Shown here: positions 33,719 through 41,908 of the stretch, one piece after another | Layout: the number at the start of each line of letters is the position of its first letter | Position numbering within the stretch: the stretch's first letter is position 1 | Origin: Phycicoccus flavus | Lineage (GTDB): Bacteria > Actinomycetota > Actinomycetes > Actinomycetales > Dermatophilaceae | DNA: 64,000 nt | Reading direction: 5' to 3' | Assembly: GCF_004025965.2 (NCBI RefSeq) | Contig: NZ_SAYU02000011.1 | Location: forward strand, 1 to 64,000 | Position numbers and translations under genes: made by a program | Notes under the pieces: generated by a model | The model's input: the letters and a program-made list of their open reading frames with translations, nothing else | What the model was told of the DNA's origin: nothing | Database searches by the model: none

Positions 33719-35017
33719 ATGGACCGACCTCCGTCACCGGGGAGCGGCGCGACCGCGCAGGCCGCGCCCCCCGAGCCCCTCGGGCTCGACCTCGCGACGA
33801 GCGAGCCGATCCCGCCGGAGGGCATCGAGGCCGCCGTCGCCCTGATGCGCAGCGGGGCCTTGTTCCGCTACGCCGAGAGCTCGGGCCAGCCGTCGCACGT
33901 CGCGGAGTGGGAGACCGAGTTCGCCGCCTACCTGGGTCGGCGCTACGCCGTGGCCACGAGCTCGTGCGGCGCCGCGATGTTCCTCGCGCTGCACTGCCTC
34001 GGCGTCCGGCCCGGCGACCCGGTGCTCATGAACTCCTGGACGCTCGCCCCCGTGCCCGGGGCCGTCGTGCACGCCGGCGGTCGTCCGGTCCTCGTCGAGA
34101 CGACGCCCGACCTCACCGTCGACCTGGGGTCGCTGCGCGCCCGGGCGGCGGAGCACCCCGGCGCGGTGCTGCTGCTCTCGCACATGCGCGGCCACGTCGC
34201 CGACCTGGGCGCCGTGCGGGAGGTCGCGGACGAGTTCGGGCTGCGGCTCGTCGAGGACTGCGCGCACTCGCTCGGCGGGTCGTGGGACGGGCGACCGACC
34301 GGGACCTTCGGCGTCGCCGGCTGCTTCAGCACCCAGGGGTACAAGCACCTGAACTCCGGCGAGGGCGGCGTCCTCGTCACCGACGACGACGAGGTCGCCG
34401 CCCGCGCGGTCCTCGCGTCCGGCAGCTACCGGCTGCACGGCCAGCACCACAGCCGGCCCGACCTGTCGGTCTTCGAGCCGCTGCTCGGCGAGGAGCCGAA
34501 CCACAGCATGCGGATGAGCGCGCTGGCCGCCGCGGTGCTACGGCCCCAGCTGCCGCTGCTCGACGAGCGCGTCGTGCGCTGGCGGGCCCTCTACGACGCC
34601 GTCGCCGCCGGGCTCTGCGGTGTCGACGGCGTCCGCCTCACCGTGCGCGACCCGCGCGAGCACTTCGTCGGGAGCTCGCTGCAGTTCTTCGTCGACGACC
34701 TCGCCCCCGAGCAGGTCGAGGAGCTGTGCCGGACCGCCGGCGCGCTCGGCGTGCACCTCAAGTGGTTCGGCGCGCCCGAGCCGTCGGGGTTCACCGCGTC
34801 CTACCGGTCCTGGCTCTACGCCGAGCCCGAGCCGCTGCCGCACACCGACCGGGTCGTGTCCCGGCTGGTCGACGTGCGCATCCCGCTCGCGCTCACCGAC
34901 GAGCACGTCGAGCGCCTCGTCGCCATCGTCGGCCACGCCATGGACCGCGCCCGACGCGTCACCGCCCCCTCCCCGGCCCCCGACCCCACCTCCGACCCCA
35001 GAAGGCAGCCACGATGA
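33719..35017 (+). CDS. DegT/DnrJ/EryC1/StrS-family PLP aminotransferase
   Basis: A 432-residue PLP enzyme. The Schiff-base lysine is Lys209 in STQGYKHLNSGEGG. Asp180 in RLVEDCAHSLGG contacts the pyridine nitrogen, and SSCGAAMFLAL (81-91) binds the phosphate. Family members aminate keto-sugars or cyclitols; a few act on other ketones. No other sugar-pathway gene adjoins. Its stop overlaps the start of a HisD-family dehydrogenase by four bases (ATGA), so the two should act on one substrate: a dehydrogenase could make or consume the ketone that this enzyme (de)aminates. That link is inference. Confidence 0.85.
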   Translation: MDRPPSPGSGATAQAAPPEPLGLDLATSEPIPPEGIEAAVALMRSGALFRYAESSGQPSHVAEWETEFAAYLGRRYAVATSSCGAAMFLALHCLGVRPGDPVLMNSWTLAPVPGAVVHAGGRPVLVETTPDLTVDLGSLRARAAEHPGAVLLLSHMRGHVADLGAVREVADEFGLRLVEDCAHSLGGSWDGRPTGTFGVAGCFSTQGYKHLNSGEGGVLVTDDDEVAARAVLASGSYRLHGQHHSRPDLSVFEPLLGEEPNHSMRMSALAAAVLRPQLPLLDERVVRWRALYDAVAAGLCGVDGVRLTVRDPREHFVGSSLQFFVDDLAPEQVEELCRTAGALGVHLKWFGAPEPSGFTASYRSWLYAEPEPLPHTDRVVSRLVDVRIPLALTDEHVERLVAIVGHAMDRARRVTAPSPAPDPTSDPRRQPR

Positions 35018-36300
35018 GCATCACCCACCTGAAGTCGGCCCCGACGACCGCCGCCGAGGCCGACCCGGAGACGACGGCCGTCGTCGAGCGCCTCCTGCGC
35101 GAGGTCGAGGAGGGCGGTGAGGAGGCCGTGCGTCGCATCTCGGCCATGCTCGACGGCTGGAGCCCCGAGTCCTTCCTCGTGAGCGCGGAGCAGATCCAGG
35201 CGGCCACCGACCGGCTGCCGGAGCAGGTGCGCGCCGACATCGACTTCTCGCTGGACCAGGTGACCCGGTTCGCCACCGCCCAGCGAGCGACGCTCGTCGA
35301 CCTCGAGGTCGAGCTGAGCCCGGGCCTCGTCGCCGGCCACCGGCACATCCCCGTCTCCGTCGCCGGCTGCTACGTCCCGGGCGGGCGCTACGCGCACGCC
35401 GCGTCGGCCGCGATGAGCATCGGCACCGCGAAGGCCGCCGGCGTGGAGTTCGTCGTCGCCGCCTCGCCGCCGCGCGAGGGCGCGGGCATCCACGACGCCA
35501 CGCTCTACGCCATGCACCGCGCCGGGGCCGACGCCATCCTCGCGCTCGGCGGAGTCCAGGCCGTCGCGGCCATGGCGTTCGGCATCTTCACCGGGCGCAG
35601 CGCCGACGTGCTCGCCGGGCCGGGCAACCGGTTCGTCGCCGAGGCCAAGCGGCTGCTCTTCGGACGGGTGGGGATCGACGTCTTCGCCGGCCCCACCGAG
35701 GCGCTCGTGCTCGCCGACGACACCGCGGACCCGTGGGTCGTGGCCGTCGACCTCGCCAGCCAGGCCGAGCACGGGCCGGACTCGCCGGTCGTCCTCGTCA
35801 CGACCTCGCGGCGGGTGGCCGACGCCGTGATGGAGCGGATGGAGGAGGCCGTCGCCCCGCTGCCGATGGCCGACGCCGCGCGCACGGCGTGGGCGGACTG
35901 CGGGGAGGTCGTCCTGTGCGACACCCGCGAGGAGGCCGCGGAGGTCTCCGACGAGTACGCCTCCGAGCACGTCGAGGTGCACGCCGAGGACCTGCCCTGG
36001 TGGCACGAGCGGCTGCGGAACTACGGGACGCTCTTCCTCGGGGAGGAGACGACCGTCGCGTACGGCGACAAGTCGGCCGGGCCGAACCACATCCTCCCGA
36101 CGCGCGGCGCGTCGCGGTACACCGGCGGCCTGTGGGTCGGGAAGTTCCTCAAGACGCTGACCTTCGAGCAGATGACCCGTGAGGCCAGCCGCGACATCGG
36201 GCTCGTCGCGGCCCGGGTGTCGCGGGTCGAGGGCATGGAGGGCCACGCCCGCTCCGGCGATGTCCGGGTCGAGAAGTACTTCCCCTCGGCCACCACCTGA
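35014..36300 (+). CDS. Histidinol dehydrogenase family NAD-dependent oxidoreductase (HisD-like)
   Basis: A 428-residue zinc/NAD enzyme of the HisD family. Zinc ligands appear as Gln and His in LASQAEHGPDS, Asp in YGDKSAGPNHILPT and a C-terminal His in EGMEGHARS. The catalytic Glu-His pair is in SEHVEVHAED. The NAD segment reads AGCYVPGGRYAHAASAAM; the RYAH version differs from true HisD and resembles relatives acting on other diols, such as sulfopropanediol dehydrogenase (HpsN). It lies outside a his operon and is translationally coupled to a DegT aminotransferase, so a non-histidine role is more likely. The function is unproven. Confidence 0.85.
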   Translation: MSITHLKSAPTTAAEADPETTAVVERLLREVEEGGEEAVRRISAMLDGWSPESFLVSAEQIQAATDRLPEQVRADIDFSLDQVTRFATAQRATLVDLEVELSPGLVAGHRHIPVSVAGCYVPGGRYAHAASAAMSIGTAKAAGVEFVVAASPPREGAGIHDATLYAMHRAGADAILALGGVQAVAAMAFGIFTGRSADVLAGPGNRFVAEAKRLLFGRVGIDVFAGPTEALVLADDTADPWVVAVDLASQAEHGPDSPVVLVTTSRRVADAVMERMEEAVAPLPMADAARTAWADCGEVVLCDTREEAAEVSDEYASEHVEVHAEDLPWWHERLRNYGTLFLGEETTVAYGDKSAGPNHILPTRGASRYTGGLWVGKFLKTLTFEQMTREASRDIGLVAARVSRVEGMEGHARSGDVRVEKYFPSATT

Positions 36301-36701
36301 CCCCACCCGTCCCGACTTTCCCGCCGGGGGCGGAAAAGCCGGGGTTCACAAGGGAACGGCCGCCCCCGCCCGTCCCGACTTTCCCGCCGGGGGCGGGAAA
36401 GCCGGGGTTCGCCAGGGAAGACAACCCCGTCGAACCCCGGCTTTGTCTTGCGAACCGGGCGCCGTCCGTCGATCGCTAGGAGCAGCGGCCCTGTCCGTCC
36501 CGGCTTTCCCGCCGGGGGCGGGAAAGCCTGGGTTCGCCAGGGAAGACAACCCCGTCGAACCCCGGCTTTGTCTTGCGAACCGGCCGCCGTCCGGGGGCCG
36601 TCGTGCGGCGGTCGCAGTCCAGGGGCCGTCGTCCGGCGGTCGCACTCCCGGGGGCCGCCGTGCGTGAGGCGCAGTCCGGGGGTCGCCGCCCTCGGTTCGG
36701 G
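36301..36701. repeat. Cluster of composite palindromic repeats between convergent genes (401-bp gap)
   Basis: No gene is supported here. Two 85-bp units (36372-36456 and 36497-36581) are nearly identical, and a partial unit lies at 36309-36356. Each unit has a CTTTCCCGCC/GGCGGGAAAG hairpin, then AAAGCCGGGGTTCG (36398-36411) pairing with 36431-36444. A competing pair of stems is GGTTCGC/GCGAACC with AAGACAA/TTGTCTT. The rest (36582-36701) holds short GC-rich repeats of the type GGGGGCCGTCGTGCGGCGGTCGCA. The same family occurs inverted at 58867-59193. Confidence 0.85.
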
Positions 36702-38573
36702 TCAAAAGGCGGACTCGGGCACGTCCATGAGGCTGTTGTCGGTGGCCTCGGCCATGGCCCGCTCGGCGGCGAGGCGCGGCAGCACCTGCCGGGCGTAGAA
36801 CTGCGCGGCGGCGACCTTGCCCTCGTAGAAGTCGCGCTCCTTGCCGTCGGCGCCGGCGGCGAGGGCGTCGAGCGCCACCGCGGCCTGGCGCAGCAGCAGC
36901 CAGCCGACGACGAGGTCGCCCGCGCCCAGCAGCAGGCGGGTCGTGTTCTGGCCGACCTTGTAGAGGTTGGTGACGTCGCCGCCGGCCCGCGGGTCGGACG
37001 ACATCACCTGGTCGACCATGTAGCCGAGCACGCCTTGGACGTCCTCGAGGCCGCGGCCCAGCAGCTCGCGCTCGCGGTCGATGCGGCCCTCGTGCTGGCC
37101 GAGGTCCTTGGCGAACTCCTGGATCTGGGTCGCGAGGTGGGTGAGGGCCTGGCCCCGGTCCCGGACGATCTTGCGGAAGAAGAAGTCCATGCCCTGGATC
37201 GCCGTCGTGCCCTCGTACAGGGTGTCGATCTTCGCGTCGCGGACGTACTGCTCCACCGGGTAGTCCTGGAGGAAGCCGGAGCCGCCGAAGGTCTGCAGCG
37301 ACTCGGTGCCGAGCAGCACCCACGCGCGCTCGGACCCCAGGCCCTTGACGATCGGGAGGAGCAGGTCGTTGACGCGGTTCGCGACGTCGGCGGCCGACCC
37401 CTTCTCGAAGGTGTGCTCGCCGGTGGTGAGGACGTGCTGGTCGACGACGTCCTGCTGGGCGGCGGTGTAGAGGACGAGGGCCCGCAGCCCCTCCGCGTAC
37501 GCCTTCTGCAGCATGAGCGAGCGGCGGACGTCGGGGTGGTGGGTGATCGTCACCCGGGGTGCGCTCTTGTCGGCCTGCTGGGTGAGGTCGGCGCCTTGGA
37601 CGCGCTCCTTGGCGTACTCCAGCGCGTTGAGGTAGCCCGACGACAGCGTCGCGATGGCCTTGGTGCCGACCATCATCCGGGCGTTCTCGATGACGTGGAA
37701 CATCTGCGCGATGCCGTCGTGGACCTCCCCGAGCAGCGTGCCGACGGCCGGGGCGTCGCCGCCGAAGGTGAGCTCGCAGGTGGGGGAGACCTTGAGGCCC
37801 ATCTTCTTCTCGAGGTTCGTCACGTAGACGCCGTTTCGCTCGCCGAGCTCACCGGTCTCGAGGTCGACGTGGAACTTCGGGAGGATGAAAAGGCTGAGGC
37901 CCTTGGTGCCGGGGCCGGCGCCCTCGGGACGGGCGAGGACGAAGTGGACGACGTTGTCGACCATGTCGGACTCGGCGCTGGTGATGAAGCGCTTGACGCC
38001 GGTGAGCGTCCACGTGCCGTCCTCGTTCTGCACCGCCTTGGTCCGGCCGGCGCCGACGTCGGAGCCGGCGTCGGGCTCGGTCAGCACCATCGAGCAGTGC
38101 CAGCCGCGCTCGACGATGAGCTGGGCCAGCCGCTGCTGGTCCGGCGTGCCCATGAGGCGCAGGAGCTTGGCGAAGGAGTACGACGCCGCGAACATGGCCA
38201 GCGCCGGGTTGGCGCCGAGGAGCATCTCGTTGACGGCCCAGCGCAGGCTCGGCGGGGCGACGGTGCCGTCGAGCTCGGCGGGCAGGTCGATGGCCCAGAA
38301 GCCGCTGTCGCGGTAGGCGTCGAAGCTCTTGCGGAAGGCCGCGGGCATCGTCACCGACTGGTCCTGCGGGTCGTAGACCGGCGGGTGGCGGTCGGCCTCG
38401 GCGAAGGACTCGGCGATCTCGTGCTCGGAGAGCCGGGCGACCTCGGCCAGCATGTCGCGCGCGGTGTCGGCGTCGAGCTCGGCGTACGGGCCGGAGCCCA
38501 GCACGTCGCCGCGGCCGAGCACCTCGAACAGGGTGAACTCGATGTCCCGCAGGTTGCTCTTGTAGTGACCCAT
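36702..38573 (-). CDS. fadE5: Acyl-CoA dehydrogenase, FadE5 type
   Basis: A 623-residue long-form acyl-CoA dehydrogenase. The N-terminus [20 protein letters not shown] and long blocks such as [20 protein letters not shown] match mycobacterial FadE5 closely as I recall it. The catalytic base Glu is in [13 protein letters not shown]-terminal helical domain of about 150 residues ([22 protein letters not shown]) distinguishes it from 400-residue enzymes. FadE5 starts beta-oxidation on acyl-CoAs of a wide chain range. The ATG has AGAGG 8 nt upstream, and a TetR-like palindrome lies about 20 bp before the start. Confidence 0.92.
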   Translation of the reverse strand: MGHYKSNLRDIEFTLFEVLGRGDVLGSGPYAELDADTARDMLAEVARLSEHEIAESFAEADRHPPVYDPQDQSVTMPAAFRKSFDAYRDSGFWAIDLPAELDGTVAPPSLRWAVNEMLLGANPALAMFAASYSFAKLLRLMGTPDQQRLAQLIVERGWHCSMVLTEPDAGSDVGAGRTKAVQNEDGTWTLTGVKRFITSAESDMVDNVVHFVLARPEGAGPGTKGLSLFILPKFHVDLETGELGERNGVYVTNLEKKMGLKVSPTCELTFGGDAPAVGTLLGEVHDGIAQMFHVIENARMMVGTKAIATLSSGYLNALEYAKERVQGADLTQQADKSAPRVTITHHPDVRRSLMLQKAYAEGLRALVLYTAAQQDVVDQHVLTTGEHTFEKGSAADVANRVNDLLLPIVKGLGSERAWVLLGTESLQTFGGSGFLQDYPVEQYVRDAKIDTLYEGTTAIQGMDFFFRKIVRDRGQALTHLATQIQEFAKDLGQHEGRIDRERELLGRGLEDVQGVLGYMVDQVMSSDPRAGGDVTNLYKVGQNTTRLLLGAGDLVVGWLLLRQAAVALDALAAGADGKERDFYEGKVAAAQFYARQVLPRLAAERAMAEATDNSLMDVPESAF

Positions 38574-38594
38574 GACCGGTCCTCTCGACGTCGA

Positions 38595-38612
38595 TAAGTA
38601 AGCGCTCGCTCA
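38595..38612 (-). promoter_or_regulatory. Putative TetR-type operator upstream of fadE5
   Basis: AAGTAAGCGCTCGCTCAC contains the palindromic core AGCG-CT-CGCT, 22 bp before the fadE5 start codon. TetR regulators of fatty-acid genes in Actinobacteria bind palindromes of this look; no regulator gene is adjacent. Confidence 0.4.
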
Positions 38613-38786
38613 CCAGTGTCCTACCAGCCGGTAACAATCGCAAGCAGATGGAATGGGAACGCCCGGAGCTCTGTGCCGTCGGACGGGCCGATGCCGCCGG
38701 CGGCGCGATCCGCAGATCGCCGGACGCCGCGCCCGCGCGCCCCGGTACTTTCCCTCCAGCGCAGGCACGACGGGGGTGGTGAGCGG

Positions 38787-39263
38787 GTGGAGCGGTCCGG
38801 GGGACGGGCGAGGGCACGTCTCGCCGTGCTCGTGCTGCTGCTCGCCCCGGTTCGGGGTCGCCGGCTGCGGCGAGGATGGCGGCCCGCGCGAGCTGACGGC
38901 CGAGGGAGCGTGCGCGCGCCGGGTCCCGGTCCCCGACGTCGAGGTGAGCTCGGCCGACGGCGTCGTCACCGTCACCTGGGGTGGCCGGGAGGACGACGAC
39001 GTCCGCTCCTGGACCGTCCACAGGCGGCCCGCGACCGACGCCGGGGGCGCCGGCGGGTGGGCGGTCGTCGCGAGGTCGAGGCCGGTCCGGACGCGCGTCG
39101 GACCGTCACGGACGAGGGGCCCTTCCCCGACGGGGAGGCGCAGTACGCGGTCACCGAGGTGACCGGGTCGTGCGGTGAGGGCCCGAGATGTCCCGGGGAC
39201 GGACCCGGGGCCGAGTGCCGCCTGCCGGTGGTCCGGGTCGACCGACCGGACGTCGGTGGGTGA
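38787..39263 (+). pseudogene. Lipoprotein with Fn3-like domain, broken by two compensating frameshifts
   Basis: Three segments in two frames make one sensible protein. Frame 0 from the GTG at 38787 gives a basic n-region and LAVLVLLLAP. After one extra base near 38850, frame 1 gives FGVAGCGEDGG, a perfect lipobox (Val-Ala-Gly-Cys). It continues with DVEVSSADGVVTVTWGG and DDDVRSWTVHRR, the strands of a fibronectin-III-like domain. Near 39072 one base is missing, and frame 0 resumes with EVEAGPDARR and GEAQYAVTEVTGSC, the last strands. Read straight through, the middle becomes Arg-rich nonsense. Either a decayed gene or two sequencing errors in GC-rich tracts. Confidence 0.6.
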
Positions 39264-39430
39264 CGGAGCGCGGGAGGGGACGGACGCCGCCGGAGCCACG
39301 ACGAGGCCGTCGTCGGCGGGCCGACGCCGAGGGTGCTGCGTCGGTCGGCGATCTCCTCGGCCACCGGGCACCTGGGCGCACCGTCGGCCTGACGCGGTCC
39401 GGCGCGTCTGCACGACCCGGGCCGTCCCGG

Positions 39431-39436
39431 CATACT
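39431..39436 (+). promoter_or_regulatory. -10 box for the small ORF / DUF6584-like pair
   Basis: CATACT followed by 7 nt and a GTG at 39444. It is the best -10 match in this gap and points to a leaderless message. Confidence 0.45.
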
Positions 39437-39443
39437 CGGGGGC

Positions 39444-39590
39444 GTGACCGCGATCCCCGTCCCGTTGCGCCGGCCGGTCCGGCGACGCGACCCGCACGGG
39501 GACGGTCGCTCCGCCAGCCGGATGGGGCCGGTGCTCCTGGCGCAGGTGGCGGTCCGGGTGCCACGGGCGTCGACGGAGGTGGGCGCATGA
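39444..39590 (+). CDS. Possible 48-residue basic small protein or leader peptide
   Basis: A short frame starting GTG 7 nt after a CATACT box, beginning MTAIPVPLRRPVRRRDPHG. It contains nine or ten Arg, has no hydrophobic segment, and ends at a TGA overlapping the ATG of the next gene (ATGA). Position and coupling argue that it is translated; there is no family match. It could be a leader whose translation opens the next gene. Confidence is low because short Arg-rich frames are common in GC-rich DNA. Confidence 0.35.
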   Translation: MTAIPVPLRRPVRRRDPHGDGRSASRMGPVLLAQVAVRVPRASTEVGA

Positions 39591-40129
39591 GCGGGCTCGG
39601 GCACGACGTCGTCGCGGAGGCGCGCGAGCACATCGACGCCGGGCGGACCTGGCAGGCGCGTGACCTGCTGGCCCGGCACGTCGAGTCCGAGCGCGACACC
39701 GACGCGCTGACCCTGCTCGGGCACGTCTACCACGGCATGGGCGACCTCCCGCGGGCCGGCGCCGCGTGGTTCGCCACCGGCACCCGTGGGCCCGAGGCCG
39801 ACAGCGCGGTGGCCGCGTGGCGTGAGCAGGCGGGCGACGACTTCGCCGTCATGTGGCGCTCGCTGCCCGAGCCCTTCCGGTCCGAGCCGCGACCCCCGCG
39901 CATCGAGGCGCTGCGCGAGCGGGCGCTCTCGCGGGAGCCGGACCTCGAGCGGAGCGACTCGCCGCTGACGCCCGACTCCGCGCCGTCCGACGGCACCTCC
40001 TCCGACGACGAGGACTCGGGCGGGCTCGACGGCGCGCAGGTCATCGGCTGGATCGTCGGTGCGCTGTTCGTCGTGTGCGCCGTCATCGGGTTCGTGACGG
40101 TGCTCGACTGGATCGTCCCGAACGGCTGA
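39587..40129 (+). CDS. DUF6584-like protein with C-terminal membrane anchor
   Basis: A 180-residue protein. The N-terminal 60 residues form TPR-like helices (WQARDLLARHVESERDTDALTLLGHVYHGMGDLPRAGAAWF, about 21-61). A charged region rich in Ser/Asp follows (about 110-145), then a single membrane helix (about 150-173) at the C-terminus. This suggests a tail-anchored scaffold facing the cytoplasm. I recall the N-terminal pattern as DUF6584; the function is unknown. The ATG at 39587 overlaps a possible small upstream ORF. It is convergent with the carboxypeptidase gene. Confidence 0.65.
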   Translation: MSGLGHDVVAEAREHIDAGRTWQARDLLARHVESERDTDALTLLGHVYHGMGDLPRAGAAWFATGTRGPEADSAVAAWREQAGDDFAVMWRSLPEPFRSEPRPPRIEALRERALSREPDLERSDSPLTPDSAPSDGTSSDDEDSGGLDGAQVIGWIVGALFVVCAVIGFVTVLDWIVPNG

Positions 40130-40155
40130 GGCGTTCCCGCCGCGGCGGGCGGACG

Positions 40156-41460
40156 TCAGTAGCAGCCGTTGACCGTGGCGGCGAGCATGTCCATGTCGTT
40201 GCGCAGCGTCGTGTCCGTGGCGCGGCCGTTGACGATGAACGAGAAGATCTTCCTCCGGCCGTCCGTGCCGACGGTGTACCCCGACAGGGCCGTGGCGTCC
40301 GCGAGGGTGCCCGTCTTCGCCCAGACCTTGCCCACGGCGCAGTCGGAGGCGCTGCTCGTGAACCGGTACTCCAGGGTGCCGGTGCGCCCGGCGGTCGGCA
40401 GGACGTTCGTGGACCGGATCGTCGCGACCTTGGGGTTGGAGCCGGTCACCGCGGTGCGTAGCAGGGCCGCGACCTGGCCGCTGGACAGCCGGTCGGCGCG
40501 GGAGAGGCCCGAGCCGTCGTAGAGCACCCCGAGCCCGAGGCCCTGGGCGGCCGCGCCCTCGCTCTGGGTGGCCTTGGCGCCGGTCCAGCGGGTGCCGTTG
40601 CGCAGCTGGTAGGACGTGCGGCGCAGGAGGATCTCGGCGACGTCGTTGTCGCTGGTCAGCAGCATCCGGCGGACCATGCCGGCCACGGTGACGCTGTTGA
40701 CCCGCGCGAGGACGCGCCGGGTGTTGGCGACGTCCTGGCGGCCGGCGTACTGGGCGTCGGACACCCCAAGGGCGCGGAGGCTGGCGGCGAAGTACCGGCC
40801 GGCGTCGGTGCTCGTGTTCATGAGGTCGCGGTTGTCGCGCACGATCGCGCGCACCGGCGTGACGTCCTCGGGGACGTAGCTGGACTTCCAGCCGTACGCG
40901 AGGCTCGGGGAGGGGAAGAAGTAGTCGTCGACGTAGACCCGGGGGTGCTTGTAGCCCTGGGCATCGATCCAGTCCTTCGTCGCGCGGGCCAGGCCGCGGA
41001 TCTTGGCGCTGCTGAGCAGCGGGTCGCCGGCCCCGACGAGGACGACCTGGTTGGCGCGGGCGCCGCGACGGACGTACGTCGTGAAGCGGCGGTCCGGGCC
41101 GAAGGTGTTCAGCGCGGTGGCGGCGGTGAAGAGCTTGGTGTTGGACGCCGGCATGAGTGTCGTCGTGCGGCGGGTGCTCCAGACGATGCGGCCGGTTCCG
41201 GCGTCCATGACGGTGCCGGAGAACGCCGTGCCGAAGCGCGACGTCGTCGCGCGGGACGTGAGCTTGGAGGCGATGCGGCTGTCGGCGGCGGTGGCCGCGG
41301 CCAGCGTGGTGGGGCTGCTCGGGGCGGTGGGGGCGTCCGCAGGGGGCGCCGCGCCCGTCGTGGGGGCCGCGGCGGCTGCGGGCATCGCGACGAGGGTCGC
41401 GAGGGCGGCGGCGACGGCGAGTCGGGGGGCGTGCCGGGTGGTCTGGCGGGCGATGCGCAT
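40156..41460 (-). CDS. dacB: D-alanyl-D-alanine carboxypeptidase/endopeptidase (PBP4, peptidase S13)
   Basis: A 434-residue secreted penicillin-binding protein. A Sec signal peptide covers about residues 1-32. The three active-site motifs are present: Ser106-x-x-Lys109 in MPASNTKLF, SDN in LLTSDNDVAEIL and KTG in VWAKTGTLAD near the C-terminus. The family's extra domain lies between the first two motifs. It trims pentapeptide side chains or cuts cross-links of peptidoglycan outside the membrane. GAGGA lies about 7 nt before the ATG. This is the last chromosomal gene before the integrated element. Confidence 0.93.
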   Translation of the reverse strand: MRIARQTTRHAPRLAVAAALATLVAMPAAAAAPTTGAAPPADAPTAPSSPTTLAAATAADSRIASKLTSRATTSRFGTAFSGTVMDAGTGRIVWSTRRTTTLMPASNTKLFTAATALNTFGPDRRFTTYVRRGARANQVVLVGAGDPLLSSAKIRGLARATKDWIDAQGYKHPRVYVDDYFFPSPSLAYGWKSSYVPEDVTPVRAIVRDNRDLMNTSTDAGRYFAASLRALGVSDAQYAGRQDVANTRRVLARVNSVTVAGMVRRMLLTSDNDVAEILLRRTSYQLRNGTRWTGAKATQSEGAAAQGLGLGVLYDGSGLSRADRLSSGQVAALLRTAVTGSNPKVATIRSTNVLPTAGRTGTLEYRFTSSASDCAVGKVWAKTGTLADATALSGYTVGTDGRRKIFSFIVNGRATDTTLRNDMDMLAATVNGCY

Positions 41461-41593
41461 GCGGGGGTCCTCGGGCCGGATGGATGCGAGCCGCGCCCCT
41501 GCGCTTGCGGCGCCAGGAGGCTAACCCGTCGGCCGGGTCCGTGTCCGCAGGACGCGCCAGATCGTGGTCGACCGGATGCTGCGCCGCTGGTAC

Positions 41594-41638
41594 GGAGCCG
41601 GTGACGAGAATCGAACTCGCGTGTCCAGCTTGGGAAGC
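41594..41638. repeat. attL: 45-bp direct repeat of the tRNA-Gly 3' half
   Basis: Identical over 45 bp to 54937-54981, beginning GGAGCCGGTGACGAGAATCG. Beyond 41638 the match ends, so only the part from the anticodon loop to the 3' end of the tRNA is present. It is not a functional tRNA. Confidence 0.95.
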
Positions 41639-41717
41639 GAGCGGACGGGTCATCGCGGGCTGCGTTCACGCACGGCTGCAGCGGCTTTGGTGGTGCCTGT
41701 TTGGTGTCTTCTTGGGG

Positions 41718-41742
41718 GTGATTGGGCACGATTGGGCACGCG
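41718..41742 (+). promoter_or_regulatory. Integrase arm-type repeats, left end
   Basis: GTGATTGGGCACG followed directly by ATTGGGCACGCG: two copies of TTGGGCACG, 80 bp inside the att core. The same double motif in the same orientation lies at 54841-54866 near the right end. This position fits arm sites bound by the N-terminal domain of the integrase. Confidence 0.6.
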
Positions 41743-41908
41743 GGCAGGGAGAGCCACCGATCCGTAGCGGAGCAGGGGAGCCGGCCGGAGTGGTCGGGTC
41801 AAGGGTGGCCGTAGGTCATCGCGCAGCGACGCGGAGCGCCCTTGATGCGGCCCGGAGGCTGGCGGAGAGTGGAGCGCAGGGTCGGCGGGCCTGGAAACGT
41901 CAGAGCGG

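Larger units (their letters stand above)
41461..41908. other. Gene-free 448-bp stretch holding attL and an integrase arm region
   Basis: Host upstream sequence of dacB runs to 41593. The 45-bp att core is at 41594-41638 and the arm-type repeats at 41718-41742. Frames on either strand in 41640-41908 are Arg/Pro-rich and have no support, so I see no gene. Confidence 0.6.

Noticed and set aside
35014-36300. True histidinol dehydrogenase of histidine synthesis
   Set aside because: No his genes adjoin, the NAD-segment motif differs, and it is coupled to a DegT aminotransferase; kept as HisD-like only.
41594-41638. A second tRNA-Gly gene at the left end of the element
   Set aside because: Only the 3' half is present; sequence beyond the anticodon loop does not form the D arm or acceptor stem. 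It is attL.
41640-41908. Possible gene between attL and the hypothetical gene
   Set aside because: All frames are Arg/Pro-rich and overlap the arm-type repeats; none has a plausible start signal.
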